Shown here: one piece after another, positions 1-13,000 of the stretch
Position numbering within the stretch: position 1 is the first letter of the stretch
How the letters are laid out: every line of letters begins with the position of its first letter
Source: Rostrohypoxylon terebratum
Lineage: Eukaryota; Ascomycota; Sordariomycetes; Xylariales; Hypoxylaceae
DNA: 64,000 nt
Assembly (NCBI GenBank): GCA_022497145.1
Contig: MU385968.1
Span: forward strand, 1 to 64,000
Reading direction: 5' to 3'
Made by a program: the position numbers and the translations under genes
The notes under the pieces: model-generated
Database searches by the model: none
Told to the model about the DNA's origin: nothing
What the model saw: the letters and a program-made list of their open reading frames with translations, nothing else

Positions 1-455
1 ATAATGACGTCTACAACTAGTTCCACCAGGCACCTCATGCAATACGTATGAAGTAGTGCTACGGAACACCGTAGACCGATTGACTGCAACGCACACAGAT
101 ATCGTAGTGAGACTAGAAAGATTCCATGGAAATTTATAAAAAGAGTGTATTCCGAAGATCTATCTAGCATCCATATTAAATCTAATACACGTATCTATGA
201 TATATTGCCATATCTAAGGATCAAAAGGTGCGCATTCTAACCCGTCTATCCCTCAAGACCGACCCAAATCTATGTAGTTAAGAAGGGAAATGCTCGGGAT
301 AATCTAGATAATGAGTAGATGCAGTTAACGAAAAATCTTTGTCAGAACTGCTTAGTCATATTAGTCATCAAATCCCGCCCCGGATCTCCCGAGTCTTTTC
401 CCATCCTCAATCCTCAAAATCCAACTCTAATTCTGAGAAAAACCCAACCAAACAT
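1..455. other. Intergenic, 3' flank of the polyketide synthase
   Basis: AT-rich sequence downstream of the PKS stop codon. No ORF or RNA gene was recognised. It presumably holds the PKS 3' UTR. Confidence 0.5.
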
Positions 456-3400
456 CTAAACACGGGAATACGCGCCCTCTAACTCAACGCAAGCGCGTCG
501 AATCGACGTAGATACCGTTTCGATATTATCAGCATCGAAGACCTGGAAATGGTTACCAGGAATGTCCACCCAGCCTATCTTAGACGCGGTGACCGTTTCC
601 CATCCGCTGATTGCCCCGCGCGGGCTGCGTCGGTCTTGTAACCACTCATTCTCAAAAAGTTCCGGGTCAGACGGATCCTGCCAACCCTCCCGCGAACGCA
701 GCAAGAAGACACGCGGCGTGGGCAACGCTTCGGGTGATTCGGGCGCGAAAGAACCAAGTAAACTCGCGCACGAAGCAAAACTTCGCCGCGTCAGAGCGCG
801 GATCGCTTTCGCTGCTTCGGTTCCAGGAACCTTTGTTTGGCCTGTCACTGCATCGATGATGCGCGGTGATAGCGGCTGATGGTTTAGCGGTGCGGGGGAG
901 TCGATCAGGACTACGCCGATGACATTGTGGCCTTGAGCGACAAGCCGACGCGCTGCTTCGAAGGCGACGACGCCGCCGAATGACCAACCTCCTAGTAGGT
1001 ACGGGCCGGCGGTCGTGGCGCTGATTTGGCGCGCGTAGTCATCGGCCATCGCGCCAAGGCTAGTCCATCCGTCGAATGGATCTAGGAGCTTCGGGTCATG
1101 CAGCGCGTAAACGGGGCGCCCGAGGGGTTGCAGGCGGTGGTAGTGCGTGCACACGCCACTGCCATCGTGGATCAGAAAGAGGGATGGCTCGCGCTTGTCG
1201 TTGCCTGTGAACTGGGACGAAGGAGCTGCTTGCACGAGCTCCGGTTGTTGCTTTAAATTTAAAATTTGCGTGACTTTGTCTATTGTTGCTGGACTGAAGA
1301 GTACTTTGGATGAATCTGTACCTCTGATGGGCGTTGCAGGAACAGCCGGGGTTGCGGTCGGGGATGTTGCGCCTGATGAAGATGCAGGGCTCGTTGATAA
1401 TGACGAGTTCAAGCTTGAGACAGCGGAGCTACTATCTTGTGGTGATTGAGGGTAGCCGCTTAAGATCTAGAGACGTGTTAGAATTGTGGCACCTTGGAAG
1501 AAAAGACAGGGGACTCCGAGAGCACCACTTACTAGCTTCTCAATATCGCCCACTGTGTGGCATTCGCCTAGCTCCATAGGCGAGATATATCCGCCGTTAC
1601 TGATCTTTGATAGGCTCGATTCCAACTCGAAAATCATAAGCGAATCTATACCTAGCGCCGATAACTCGGAACTTGAGTCAATGTTATCGACATCTCCGTT
1701 GCAAGTTTCGGCGATTATCGCGCGAGTGAGACTCTTGATGTCGAGGGTATCATTGTGGACATCGAATATGGCTTCGTTTGGCGTACCGATTTCTGAATTG
1801 GGTGGGGTGTCTGTAGTATCTTGTCCAGAGCAGAGCCTCTCAATATCGCCAATGGTGTGACACTCAGCCAAGTCGGATACGTCTAATTGAGGATAGGCTG
1901 ATGACAACTGGGCCTCTAATTCGATCATCAGCAATGAGTCAAATCCAAACGCTTCCAAATTTGACTCCGAAGATAGGTCGGCCGCATCTGCCCCACACGT
2001 CTGGGCTATCAAGTTCTTCACGGCAACGTTTGATTGGGGCGGCGGCGTGGAAACGGCTATTTGAGGCACAATAGACTTCTTTGTAGCTTGAGGATGTTGA
2101 GGAATTGGTGTTGTGTTCGTCTTCGTGGTCGACGACGCTTGCCCTCTCCTTGATTGTATACCGAACGCCTGGCTAATTTTAGCCAATTGGACTCTCTGGA
2201 AGGCCATTCCCTTGAAGGATGCCATCACACCTTGTTCGTCAATCGCTTGTGCGTCAGCAATGAAGAGGCCCTCTTTAGGTAATTCAACCACGGTGCAATG
2301 GACGTCGAACATGGTTCCGGGAGAGGCTGGTTCACGGAGGACCAAAGCTGACTCTACTTCCTTGCAAATGCAAGCCTCGCCACTAGCAATGGACAGATTC
2401 GCAACAAACCCGGCCACATGCAACAAAACATCCATGAAAATAGCGCTACTATCCGCCGCCGTATTAGAAGGCGTGCTTGAGGATTTGCATCGCGCGTATG
2501 CTTCATCACAATCTGGACTGATGCGGATGTATTGCACCTGTTGGTATAACTTGGAGTATGTAACCACTCGAGTGAAGACATTTTCATACATGGCTTTTGT
2601 CGAAAGAGTTTCCAAGATGGTGTTTGGGTCAGGACGGATGAATCGATCGATCTGCCTTTTGACCATACGGGCGGCTCGCACGTATTTCTGCTCCGCGGAC
2701 GTCCTAACCTTGCATTTCAGGTTCCCCTTACAATGAGCATTAGCGCGGCTAGAATCAGTGCCGCTGGCGAAAGATGAGACTTCAAAGCCAAACTCGCTCC
2801 GAGTCCCACTAGATGGAGAGATGCGAATGCGGATTACTGCGGTGGACTGGCTTGTGTAAAGGAGCGGGGCAACATAAGTTATGTTTGACAACGACCAAGC
2901 CGACTCTGTTGTCTTTTCTGGTAGCATGTCCTGTATAGCCGATAACGCCATTTGGTGATACACTGACGCCGGGCAGAGTGCGTGCTCGCAGACAATGTGG
3001 CCAGTGATAAACTCTTTCAGAGACTGGATCGAAGTCTCATAGATCCCAGTGAAGCCATTAGTCTCGGATGCCCTTTGGACAGTCCGACTCAGGAATATGT
3101 TACTGGATGTCACAACATCCTGAACTTTTTCGGGCACTCCAGTCAAGAGTGCCGATGTCTCATGAGGATACGACACTACGAACTCGGATTGGAAGAATGG
3201 CAAGCCGGGGAGGTTCACTAATTGAGTCTTGTCCTGGAATTCGAAAGCCTGGCGCCAATTGACCGGGGCTGCTTTTTGGTAGAAATGACCCAAAAGTTGT
3301 GACAGAGTTGCGGATGGCGAGGCGCCCTTTCGCAAACATGGTATCAAATCGACCTGTGCTGACGTAGCTTGCGTCGAGACCATTGGCAGAAGGGAAGCAT

Positions 3401-6400
3401 GAGGTCCAAGTTCTACCCAGTGGGTCTTAGTTGCGTCGGGAGAGCCCAGATACTCATCCAGGCCTTGCTGGAAGGCTACCGTCTGGCGCGAGTGACGCGC
3501 AAAGTAATCAGGAGTAAATATATCTTCGCCCGCTGGTACTATATGTCCTAAGACATTTGAAACCACAGGTATGGAGGGCTTCCTCAATGCCACTGTATTC
3601 GCATATTTGATCAGCTCGGGTAGGATCGGGTCCATGGCATCTGTATGGTACGCCAATGGAACATCGAGAAGCTTGCTCTTGATGCCACCCACGCTTTTGA
3701 CATGGTCCTTGAAAACCTGCAACTGAGGTACCGGTCCACCGACTACGCAGTCTGTGCGGCTGTTATCGCATGAGATTGACAGCTTCTGGAAACGAGAGTC
3801 GCCTGTTATTAATGCCCGCGCATCAGATGCTCCGATATTCACTGCCAGCATTGAGGTTTTCCCAATTTCACACTCGGTCACCATCAATTGGGCTCGGCGT
3901 GCAACTAAAAGAGCACCACTGGATATGTCCAAAACCCCGGCAGTTACGAGAGCAGCGTATTCCCCGAGACTAATTTCGAACGTTAGCGACAGTGCAGATG
4001 GAAGGAATATAGGGAGTCTCACCTATGCCCAACGACTATATTAGGCATAATATTCCACGATATCAGCAACTGAGCCAGCGCAACTTCCAGCGCATATATA
4101 GCAGACTGGAAGGCCTGAAGCTGTGAGGTTTTATCTTCCGAGTTGGAATTGGTTGTGCTGCTTGGATCAATGATTTCCAAACATCCTGGGAACCCATTTC
4201 TCTTCAATATTTGATCGCATTGATGGATGGTTTTTGAGAAGACGGGATAGATGGACATGAGCTGCTGACCCATTCCTAGATATTGGGACCCCTGTCCAGA
4301 AAAGACAAAAGCGATGCGAAGCTCAGGTGCCTTTTTAAATGGCACATGGCTGGCCTCAGCACTCCCCAAGCCCTTTATCAACTTTTCAACCGAATCGGCT
4401 GTTACTGAAATGCGGTGGTCATAAAGTTGGCGACGCGCCGTCATTGTGTAGCAGATGTCGGCTAGTGAAGACCGTTCTGTTGAAAGTGTGCCGGTCAAGT
4501 GGGCAATCAACTCTTCGCGAAGCTTGTCAAGGACCTTGGTACTCTTTCCGGACAAGCCTAGAACATATGTTTGCGCATCGCCGGTAACAGTAGGTCGGGA
4601 TGCGGCAGGAGCATCATACTCCCGAAGGATTACAGCGGCATTTGATCCGGCGGCTCCGAAGTTATTTATCAGTGCTAGTCTTGGTTGACCCTGAGGCCGT
4701 TTCCAAGATGTCACTTCGCGATCGATTATACAACCGTCTACACCAAGTTTCTGAATCTTGGGGTTCAGATTCTTTAAAGAGACCTGAGGTGGTATTTTCC
4801 CATATTTCATCATAAGGACCATCTTAGCCAAAGCGGCTGCACCTGATGCTGCTTCGGCATGGCCAATATTTGCTTTGATCTATCCAACATTTCATACGTC
4901 AGTTATTGATGTCTTCGCCTAAGGGAAGGGTCACTTACTGATGTAAAGTGTACCGGGTTCCCGGGGCTACGGCCGCGACAAAGCGCGCCTCGTAGACTCT
5001 CTAGTTCATTCGGATCTCCAGCTTGAGTTCTAGATCACGAAAGAAGTGATTAGTGATCCGCGACGCAATAAGTGTTGTAAATACAAGTCCTTACCCTGTT
5101 CCGTGCGTTTCGACAGCTGTGAGTTGGTGGGGATGAATCTTTGTCTTCTCTAGTAGCCGGCGAAATAGGTCCTCTTGGGTGGGGGAGTGAGGATGCGTAA
5201 TTGAATGCGCATTTCCACTTTGATTCAATTCAATCCCCTTGATGATAGCATGGATTCGGTCGCCTTCTGCAAGTGCATCGCGCATCTTCTTGATAATGAA
5301 GATACCACAGCCTTCAGAACGACAGTATCCGTCCGCAGAAGCATCGAAGGCTTTACACTGGCCTGTGGGGCTAAGGAAATGTGCACGGTCAAGTCCAAGA
5401 TACATCTAACACATGTCAGCTCAAATATCATTACTCTTGCTTGGTAAGAGGAAACTATGGAAGTACTTACATCTGGGCTAGTAATGACGTTTACACCGCC
5501 TACGAGTGCCGCCTTGCAGTCACCGGCTGTTAGGGCCCTCACTGCTTGGTGAAGCGCGACCATTGACGAAGAGCAAGCGGTATCAAGCGTAATTGATGGA
5601 CCACTCCAGCCAAAGTAGTACGAGATACGTCCACTCTGGAAAGCCCGTAGTGTTCCTATGTGGTATAAGCTAAGTTTCATGAAAGGACCACAGACGATAA
5701 CTTACCTGGGCTGTAGTACACGTCGATATCAGCTCGAAGATTTTCGGTATAATCAAGCGTGGCATTGCCGACAAAGCACCCAAATGTGTCCCTAGCGAAA
5801 GAGGGAGTTGAATCAGGAACATATCCAGCATTTTCCAGGGCGCGATAGGACGTCTGGAGGAGTACTCGTTGCTGGGGATCTATTGTCTTGGCCTCTCGGG
5901 GTGAGATTTCGAAGAGGTCATTGTCGAATAGGAATGGATTCTTCAAGAAGTTTCCGTATCTGGTATTGATCGATCGTTTCGCGCGATTCCCTTTCTCGTC
6001 TTTCTTCTGATAGAAGTCATCGATGTGGAATCTGGAGGCTGGGATTTCTGAACACGAGTTTACCCCGTTGCAAAGGTTATCCCATAGTTCGTCGGTGTCC
6101 GAGGCACCAGGCAAATCAACTGCCATCCCCACAATAGCTATGTCGTCTAACGAAATGCCAGAAGCGGAGGAGTCTATATCAACGGATGCCCCAGTGGCCG
6201 AGACGTCTCTAATTTCCACGGTCTGTGGTAATTTTTGTATGGATTTTGACACTCCATACCCCGGCCCGAAGTTCAAAATTTCGCACTGTTCTGAATCGGC
6301 GTATTGCTGAACTTCTGATAGAACTTTGTCTTGAACAGAGATCCAATCGACCGGTTCTAACAAGATCATCTCTAGAAGAAGCGAGACTAGCTGTCCGAGC

Positions 6401-7332
6401 CTCGTCGAAGTCTCCGATTGAGCGGAGAAAGATAAAGGTTCACCGGTTATAGTAGAGAAAAGAGGAGCCGCGGGATCTACTGAGGTTTCCCATCGTGAAG
6501 ACAGTTCCCGCTCAAGGGTTCCCACCGTTTTATTGAAGGTCTCGCCTAACCTATCACGGCTGTGATATAAGGAGAAGACGTTTGTCGGTCGCGTTCTACA
6601 TTGGGATGGAAGTTTCTCGACGAACTGTGCGAGCTGACGTCCCTCTCCGCTCAAGGTTACACAACTAGGTGAGTTCCTAGCGCTAACGTATATAGGAGCC
6701 TGATGATCCTGTTCAGCCGGTTAGCTTGGCTTTCAATGATTGGTTAGTCCCCCTCCTGTGAGGGTACATACGCTAATCAACCCGGTAATGATCTCGTCGG
6801 AGATATTATGAACTACCACGCTCCAAGGTAGATCGGGAGAGCAACCACGCCGAGAGAGGATCGCATGGCGATATGACTCTGAATTGATGCCGAGCCAAAG
6901 GGTTACGTGGAAAAAGTCCTGCGCACGCTGCATGAACTCTATCACATTGTGGGAAGTGGCCACCACAGCAGCGGGCAATAGGCCAGCACAAAAACCGGCA
7001 ACCCTTTGGACACCATGGTTCCCTGACTGGCGGAGAAATCGGAATATTTGAACGAGGTAGATGGTTGTGTGCTGTATGACAATATTGTGGTGATATGTAA
7101 GAGGTGGTTGTATAAGAGTTTCCGGTTCGGTGAAGTCGTCTAGATCAACCGACTCTGGGGACAGATGGCCTTGCTCTATGGCCTTAACTATCTGCTTTCG
7201 AAAGGCAGTATGGCACGCCCGCAAGATGATCTGTGATTCTGGCAAAGAAGCATCTTGGACAGCTCTGTCCAAAGTGGTGCGTGAGAAGAGGGTCTCGGAG
7301 CCAAGGCCCGCAAATACAGCTACACGATACAT
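456..7332 (-). CDS. Non-reducing polyketide synthase, SAT-KS-AT-PT-ACP-ACP-TE
   Basis: Iterative type I PKS that would build an unreduced aromatic polyketide. Exons on the minus strand are 7332-6772, 6708-5706, 5655-5471, 5405-5095, 5029-4939, 4879-4023, 3969-1533 and 1466-456. They sum to 6,456 nt (2,151 aa) and every junction keeps frame and motif. Visible parts are SAT with GFCAG (Cys115); KS from about residue 375 with DTACSSS (Cys549), HGTG (His684) and His724; AT with GHSLG (Ser1003) and His1111; PT with His1332 in EHALCPA and Asp1516 in MDVLLH; tandem ACPs with phosphopantetheine serines Ser1681 (GFDSLL) and Ser1779 (GIDSLM); and a C-terminal TE with GWSFGG (Ser1977), Asp2004 and His2121. 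No reducing or methyltransferase domain is seen. The start at MYRVAVFAG fits SAT N-termini; an in-frame ATG lies 7 codons upstream. It is divergent to a flavin monooxygenase. The product is not readable from sequence; TE release suggests an aromatic acid or lactone (inference). Confidence 0.93.
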
Positions 7333-8450
7333 TTTGAAGAAGACGAAGGACACACCGGATCTCTACGAACCATCCACTTTCCCAAGAGCGCCTTGGCTCT
7401 CCATTTAAGAGACATGTACGCCGATACATACCTATGGTTATCAAGAAAGTTTCCGGGCATTCTGGACCAAGGGAACTTGCCTATGTTGTGTCATGATAAC
7501 GAGTATCTCCACTTAGGTGTCTCTCGTAGGAGCTGACAGATCAGTCCGATGTATGAACCGGCTAACATAAGCCAGAGAAGGTAAGCCCGCGCCAGCATGC
7601 TGCAACGAGGCGTAGTACAGCCTCAGTTCTCATGTTTTTCTCATTGTGAAATTTCAATAACATGTGATTCGTTTTTATTAGGAGCAAAACAATACAGCGT
7701 GGCCTAGCCCTATGTGGTAATACGCCCAATACTGCCAGGATTATGCGAATGACAAGGGACCTTAGTTTTACCGTTGTCATATCATGCTAACTTAGCTAAG
7801 GATCATTTGGGATCTTAGGTGTGTTATAGGTAATCCGTCCTCCCGCTCCTCTAGGTTTACCCCTATTCTTTCTTGCACGTTTTTGGGCGCACAAAGTGGA
7901 CCCGGAAAGCGGGTCAGGATATTTATTGTGCGACATTCAAAGTCAGCAAATGGACAGGGGACGTAATTTAGGTGCTGTATTTTAGGTGCCGCGTCGACTA
8001 TAACTCCGCAGACCCCGAGAAGCTCAGCTTTCTTGTAAAAGTTTCAAGTTCAATTGGCCAAATTTCTATTTAAGCTTATCGATAGATCGACTTTACTCGG
8101 TGTCTCCTGGTATAGACAAGGCGCGATAAAGCGGGATTTGACATTGGCTAGGTACATAATTGTAGACAACGATGACACTATGCGTACGAGTAGTTGCATG
8201 TACGGGGGGGTATTATAAAGAGATGGAAGATGCTTACATATCTTACGATGTACCGAAATCCTACCCGGGAATGAGTATCTCACCTCTCCGACTTGGTCAT
8301 CTTGTCCCCTCTTCCATCCCGCCCAGAATTATTTCAACAAAAGGACTTCCTACCAAGTCGTCGTGACGCCGGACTACGCCTAGATAAAATCACTAATAAC
8401 GAATTTCATTGCTACATTTAACTGTTGCTACTCTCAGACGACATTCCAAA
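7333..8450. promoter_or_regulatory. Divergent promoter between PKS and flavin monooxygenase
   Basis: This 1.1 kb spacer separates the two divergent starts, so it should hold both promoters. It contains a perfect inverted repeat GACCCG-N5-CGGGTC at 7899-7915, whose core CCG-N5-CGG resembles Zn2Cys6 binding sites, and a direct repeat of TTTAGGTGC near 7967 and 7981. Binding by any regulator is inference. Confidence 0.55.
7899..7915. promoter_or_regulatory. Inverted repeat, candidate Zn2Cys6 operator
   Basis: Two perfect 6-base arms (GACCCG and CGGGTC) flank a 5-base spacer in the divergent PKS/monooxygenase promoter. Paired CGG triplets are the usual target of Zn2Cys6 dimers. The site is about 570 bp from the PKS start and 535 bp from the monooxygenase start. 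Functional assignment is inference only. Confidence 0.3.
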
Positions 8451-10082
8451 ATGACAGTCGACGGAACTCAAACCGGTGATAAATCCGCAAACTTCCAATT
8501 GCACCTCATCGTCATCGGTGCCGGCCTAGCCGGGCTTTCAGCAGCTATCAGCACTCGGCTGGAAGGACATCGTGTTACGGTGTTGGAAAAAGTTGCTAAA
8601 TTAGAGGAAATTGGTGCTGGCTTGCAGGTCACTCCTAATGCGACTCGTCTGTTCCACCACTGGAATATCTACGATGAGTTAAGCTCCAAAGCCGCCATCC
8701 CTTCGTACCTGGCGATCAGGCGATACGATGGCACTCAATTATTATCCATTGAGGAAGATTTCCAAAAGACGGTGCTTGAGCGGTACAAAGCCCCTTTTTG
8801 GGACATTCACCGTGCCGATTTACAAGAGGCGATGGTAAATCGTGCAAAATCTCTCGGAGTCGAAATTCTCTTGGGTGCTGATGTTCAACATGTTGACTTC
8901 AAAACTGCGACGGTTACCACTCAAGATGGCCAGAAAGTGCAAGGGGATGTCATTCTCGGCGCCGATGGTTTGTGGTCTCGCACAAGGAGTTTCTTATTGG
9001 GTCGGCAGCTAACGCCGAAGCCGACCGGAGATCTTGCATATCGGATCATCCTCAATCTGGAAGATGTCAAGGATCCGGAATTACGAGATTTAGTCTCAAA
9101 GCCTTCTGTCAACTTGTGGATCGGCCCAGAATCCCACGTAGTGGGGTATTCGCTCCGCCAGGGAAAGACGTACAACCTTGTTCTGCTACGTCCCGATGAT
9201 CTACCTGAGGATGTAAGCCGAGCCGCTGCTGATGTGGACGAGATGCGGAAGCTATTCGAGCCTTGGGATCCCATGTGAGCTAAACATCTCAACACTTGGT
9301 ATCCAATCAAATTTTACTAATATGCGATTTATCATAGCCTGAGCAAGTTATTAGCGTGTGTCAACCAGGTGGACAAATGGCGACTTATGCATAGTGAGTC
9401 TATTATAGCCTCTTCGGCTTAAGGCTGTATAGATGCATCTAATGTTATTTGCACTATCTAGTTTCCACTCTAGACGCATGGGTGAATGACGAGGGCACAT
9501 TCCTGATGGCGTAAGTTTATATTGAAATCACCTGTTTTTTTGATACACAACATGACTAACATCGTCGAACTTAGCGGCGACGCATGTCATCCAATGCTTC
9601 CCTACCTTGCGCAAGGTGCCAACTCGTCTTTAGAAGATGGGGCTGTTCTCGGACGCTTATTGAAATACGTCACGAGCCGTGACAAGCTGATCCCGGCCCT
9701 CGAGATGTACCAGCAACTACGAAAGACTCGCGGGGAAGGGATAGCGAAGGAGGCATTGGGGCAAGTAAGTTCTCCCCAGTCCTTACTACGAAAGATTACA
9801 GCTTGAACTTTTATTAACTGTTGCTAAAGAGGGACTCATTCCATTTACCTGATGGCCCGGAACAGGAGAAAAGGGATGCCCTGCTTCTACAATATCTGAG
9901 AAAAGAAGCGCCGCCGCATTTCCCAAGTCGATGGTAGGACTTTGATGAAGAACACCTCTATCATCCCCTGCATAACTGACATATTTCTTGAATTTAGGTC
10001 ATGCCCGTCCGTGCAGCCGTGGCTATGGGGATATGACGCCATCATAGAAGCAGACAAGGCCTACGAAGCACATCCCTTCTAG
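8451..10082 (+). CDS. FAD-dependent aromatic monooxygenase (salicylate hydroxylase-like)
   Basis: Class A flavoprotein hydroxylase. Exons are 8451-9274, 9338-9393, 9462-9510, 9575-9764, 9830-9933 and 9998-10082 (1,308 nt, 435 aa). All introns are 63-68 nt with GT-AG ends. The N-terminal Rossmann motif GAGLAGLSAAI binds the ADP part of FAD, GADGLWSRTR matches the family's DG motif, and GDACHPMLPYLAQGAN is the GD motif, split by intron 3. I chose the ATG at 8451 because the FAD motif then falls about 23 residues in; an in-frame ATG at 8409 would only add a short unconserved tail. The gene faces the PKS. Relatives hydroxylate phenolic rings, sometimes with loss of the carboxyl group, so modifying the PKS product is a reasonable inference. 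The exact reaction cannot be read from sequence. Confidence 0.9.
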
Positions 10083-13000
10083 AATAGGCAGCGAGACAAC
10101 AAATAGACGTTCTAGGCAGTTAGACTATGACGATGCTTAGTTCAAGCCAAATACTTAGAGATAAACACACAATGGGGTTGTAGATATAAAATAATTAGTC
10201 GTTTTCTGAATAAATCCGCCCGCCCCCATCCCCGCCCCTTTCTTCCCTCAGAAGTAGCGAGTATTCTGAATCGCATAAAATGATACGACATCTCTATTAC
10301 CCGTGAGATTCCTACGAAGTTCAAGATGACTAACAACTGGTTGGTGAAATAAGCGAAGCCAGAACAGAAATGACCATCATGACTAATATGGACCTACCAA
10401 TGAGACAGTGTCTCTCCTTATAGACTCGTCACCAACCAAAGGTTATAGCGTAGGACTAGATTATGCGATGCGACGACACCTGCATACGTACTAGTTAATC
10501 GCTTGTCGCTCTTGCATGCCTATCTCGGCACGTAACTAGGTACCTACACCTCTCCTACGCGCTACCCACGTTCAAGATCGGAAGACGATCGTAAGCTCGG
10601 ATGAAAGAGCCTCATCGACACGCTTTCTTACTGCGGAAATGATCTGATTCTAGATTTGTTAGGCCATTCATTGTTATGGCGGTTTCGCACAGGGCCTGTT
10701 CATATCCGGGCCCGGTTCATATGTAGCAAATCTCCACTATTATTATACAACATTTTCTGGTGTTCTAAATCACAAAAGTCGGGTCATGTTGCGATAACTT
10801 CGTAAGCTGTGGACAACAAGATCTTATCATGTGGGTATAAAGAGGGTATCATAGACTGAAGTCAGCTGTAAGCTTTTTTCAGAGTGAGATGTCCACACAC
10901 ATACAATAGGTAATAGAAAGTAAATGGTTTCACGAATATTAACGCAAATCTCGGTATACGACACGCCTCGGAAGCTCGCAAAAAGAGAGACTTATCCACA
11001 AAATCCATCGTCTACTGTTTCACCACATGAGAAGACATAATTATCTGATTAGTGCCTAGAAACTTACTAGGTATGATTCACCCTCTACCAGATATACCGC
11101 AAGTTTGGCGTAGGTAAATCATCATCTGACTAAGACCTTTACGCACCAGCTTATGTAGTCAAACTCATCATCACCTTTAATTATGAGATAGCGGCATATA
11201 AATATACACCTACCTTGCATATTTAATGCAAGAACGGTAGTTGTTACAGGGATTACTTCAAGATGGCTTTTTATGGCGGTGTCGTGTCTTGTAGGTTCTG
11301 TCGCGTCCACGCTGAGCCTCTGCCCCTGAAAATCTTTATGGCTGACCTAATAAATGGGAACAAGAGACATCGAGTCCCAAAACAAGTTTTAGAACCTTAT
11401 ACAAGTAGGTAGATACTTGCGCATGAGGTACAATATATCATCAGAAGGTAGTTATTTAATATTATTGGTCGTCGATGACGTTCAGGGCCTTATGGAAGGA
11501 TCGTACTTAGGCATAACTTATCATATAGCCGGAATTTTAAGGGTAACATAACGTGATATAAATTGTATGCGGTGGGAGGCTCTGTTGTGGCAGCCTGGAA
11601 ATTACATCAACTCGTCTTACCGAGGTTTGTATCACATATATTTGTCTACATGCCTAGTAATTAAGCAGGGTGGTTTTTCTCACCTCAGCACCGTAATGCG
11701 GTTTAAGTAGCTACCTATAATAAAAAATTGCTTCGATTAGAAATGATTGTTAAGCTATATCGCAAACGGCAATCCGAATTACCAGAGCACAGAACACATT
11801 CTATCAAGGAGGACCAAGGTTACCTGCTACCTAGTACCTACGAGGCAGGTACCTAGGTTTTTACAACCCTAGAGACATTGTAGATATGGCCATGTTACAC
11901 CATCTTCCTTTCCTCCGTCAATTCTTCTAAGTGCTCAAAGGCAACTTTATCCCGAGCCTGGCTTTAAGGTTCGGCAGAGGTAGATAGATCCGTTGCGTCA
12001 ACACCTTGCGGAGCTCTCCCGCGAGCGAGGCTTTACTCCGTCGCTTTTTATATATTGGCAATAATTTGCGAGTGATATTGAAGGCCAAGACCTTCAAGTA
12101 ACACACAGAGTACGCGTCTCCTCTGTAAACAGTGGTTCCAGTTGAGCTCTTCGTGGTAATTATCCTCACATAGCTTCATGACGCGTGAAGAGGTCATACA
12201 GACACAAGGCTTGCTGAACATTCTAAAGGAGATAATACGGTCGTATTATCGGATTAGGAATATCCGGTTGTCGCGGCATTCTCTCCGCGATTGTTGATGG
12301 AGTTGAGATGAACGTATGAAGCTGAAGTTGTTGGTGACGAAGCTGTCGATGCATAGCTCGGAGAGTTCGTAATCAGATACATAATTGCCATTACATCGTC
12401 TTATAGCCGCTTTATTTCAGCTTCGCCATCGATGTATTCGTACTTATTATCGAGATTAGGTATTGAATACCTACCCCTAGGTAAGTAGGTATCAATTGTT
12501 GTCAGCTATCCACATGCAGGTGAGTAAAGTTCACCAAGTATCTTCAGCTGGGAAAGGAGGTGCCTACTACGTACCTAGTAGGTATAGAATTCATACTAGC
12601 ATAGAATTGATGTAAATAACGACGCCAACATTGACTATATCGTACCTATGCTTATTCTCTAACCAAGCTATTAGCACTGGCTTGTGACGCTCTCCAAAGA
12701 CATGGGAGGAATTACAAGCGAGTGCTAGTAGGTACCTACTAGGCTTTAGAGAACTGTTTCAATAGTAAAGACCAACGGCATATCTTTTGTGTAACTTTGA
12801 ACCCCTTGTTATTCCCGTAACCTTTCAGGTGATGGAAGATAGAGTCGTTCGCATGCCAGATCTTCTTGGCGATGTAAATCACATTTGGGTAACCAGAAAG
12901 AGTCATATCAGTGGGTAAGGCTTAGCTGATAGAGGCAAACCTGTCTCAATCGAAGGGTAGGCAATGCAAGGCATGCTTCTCGCGATCTTCCACGGCCTTG

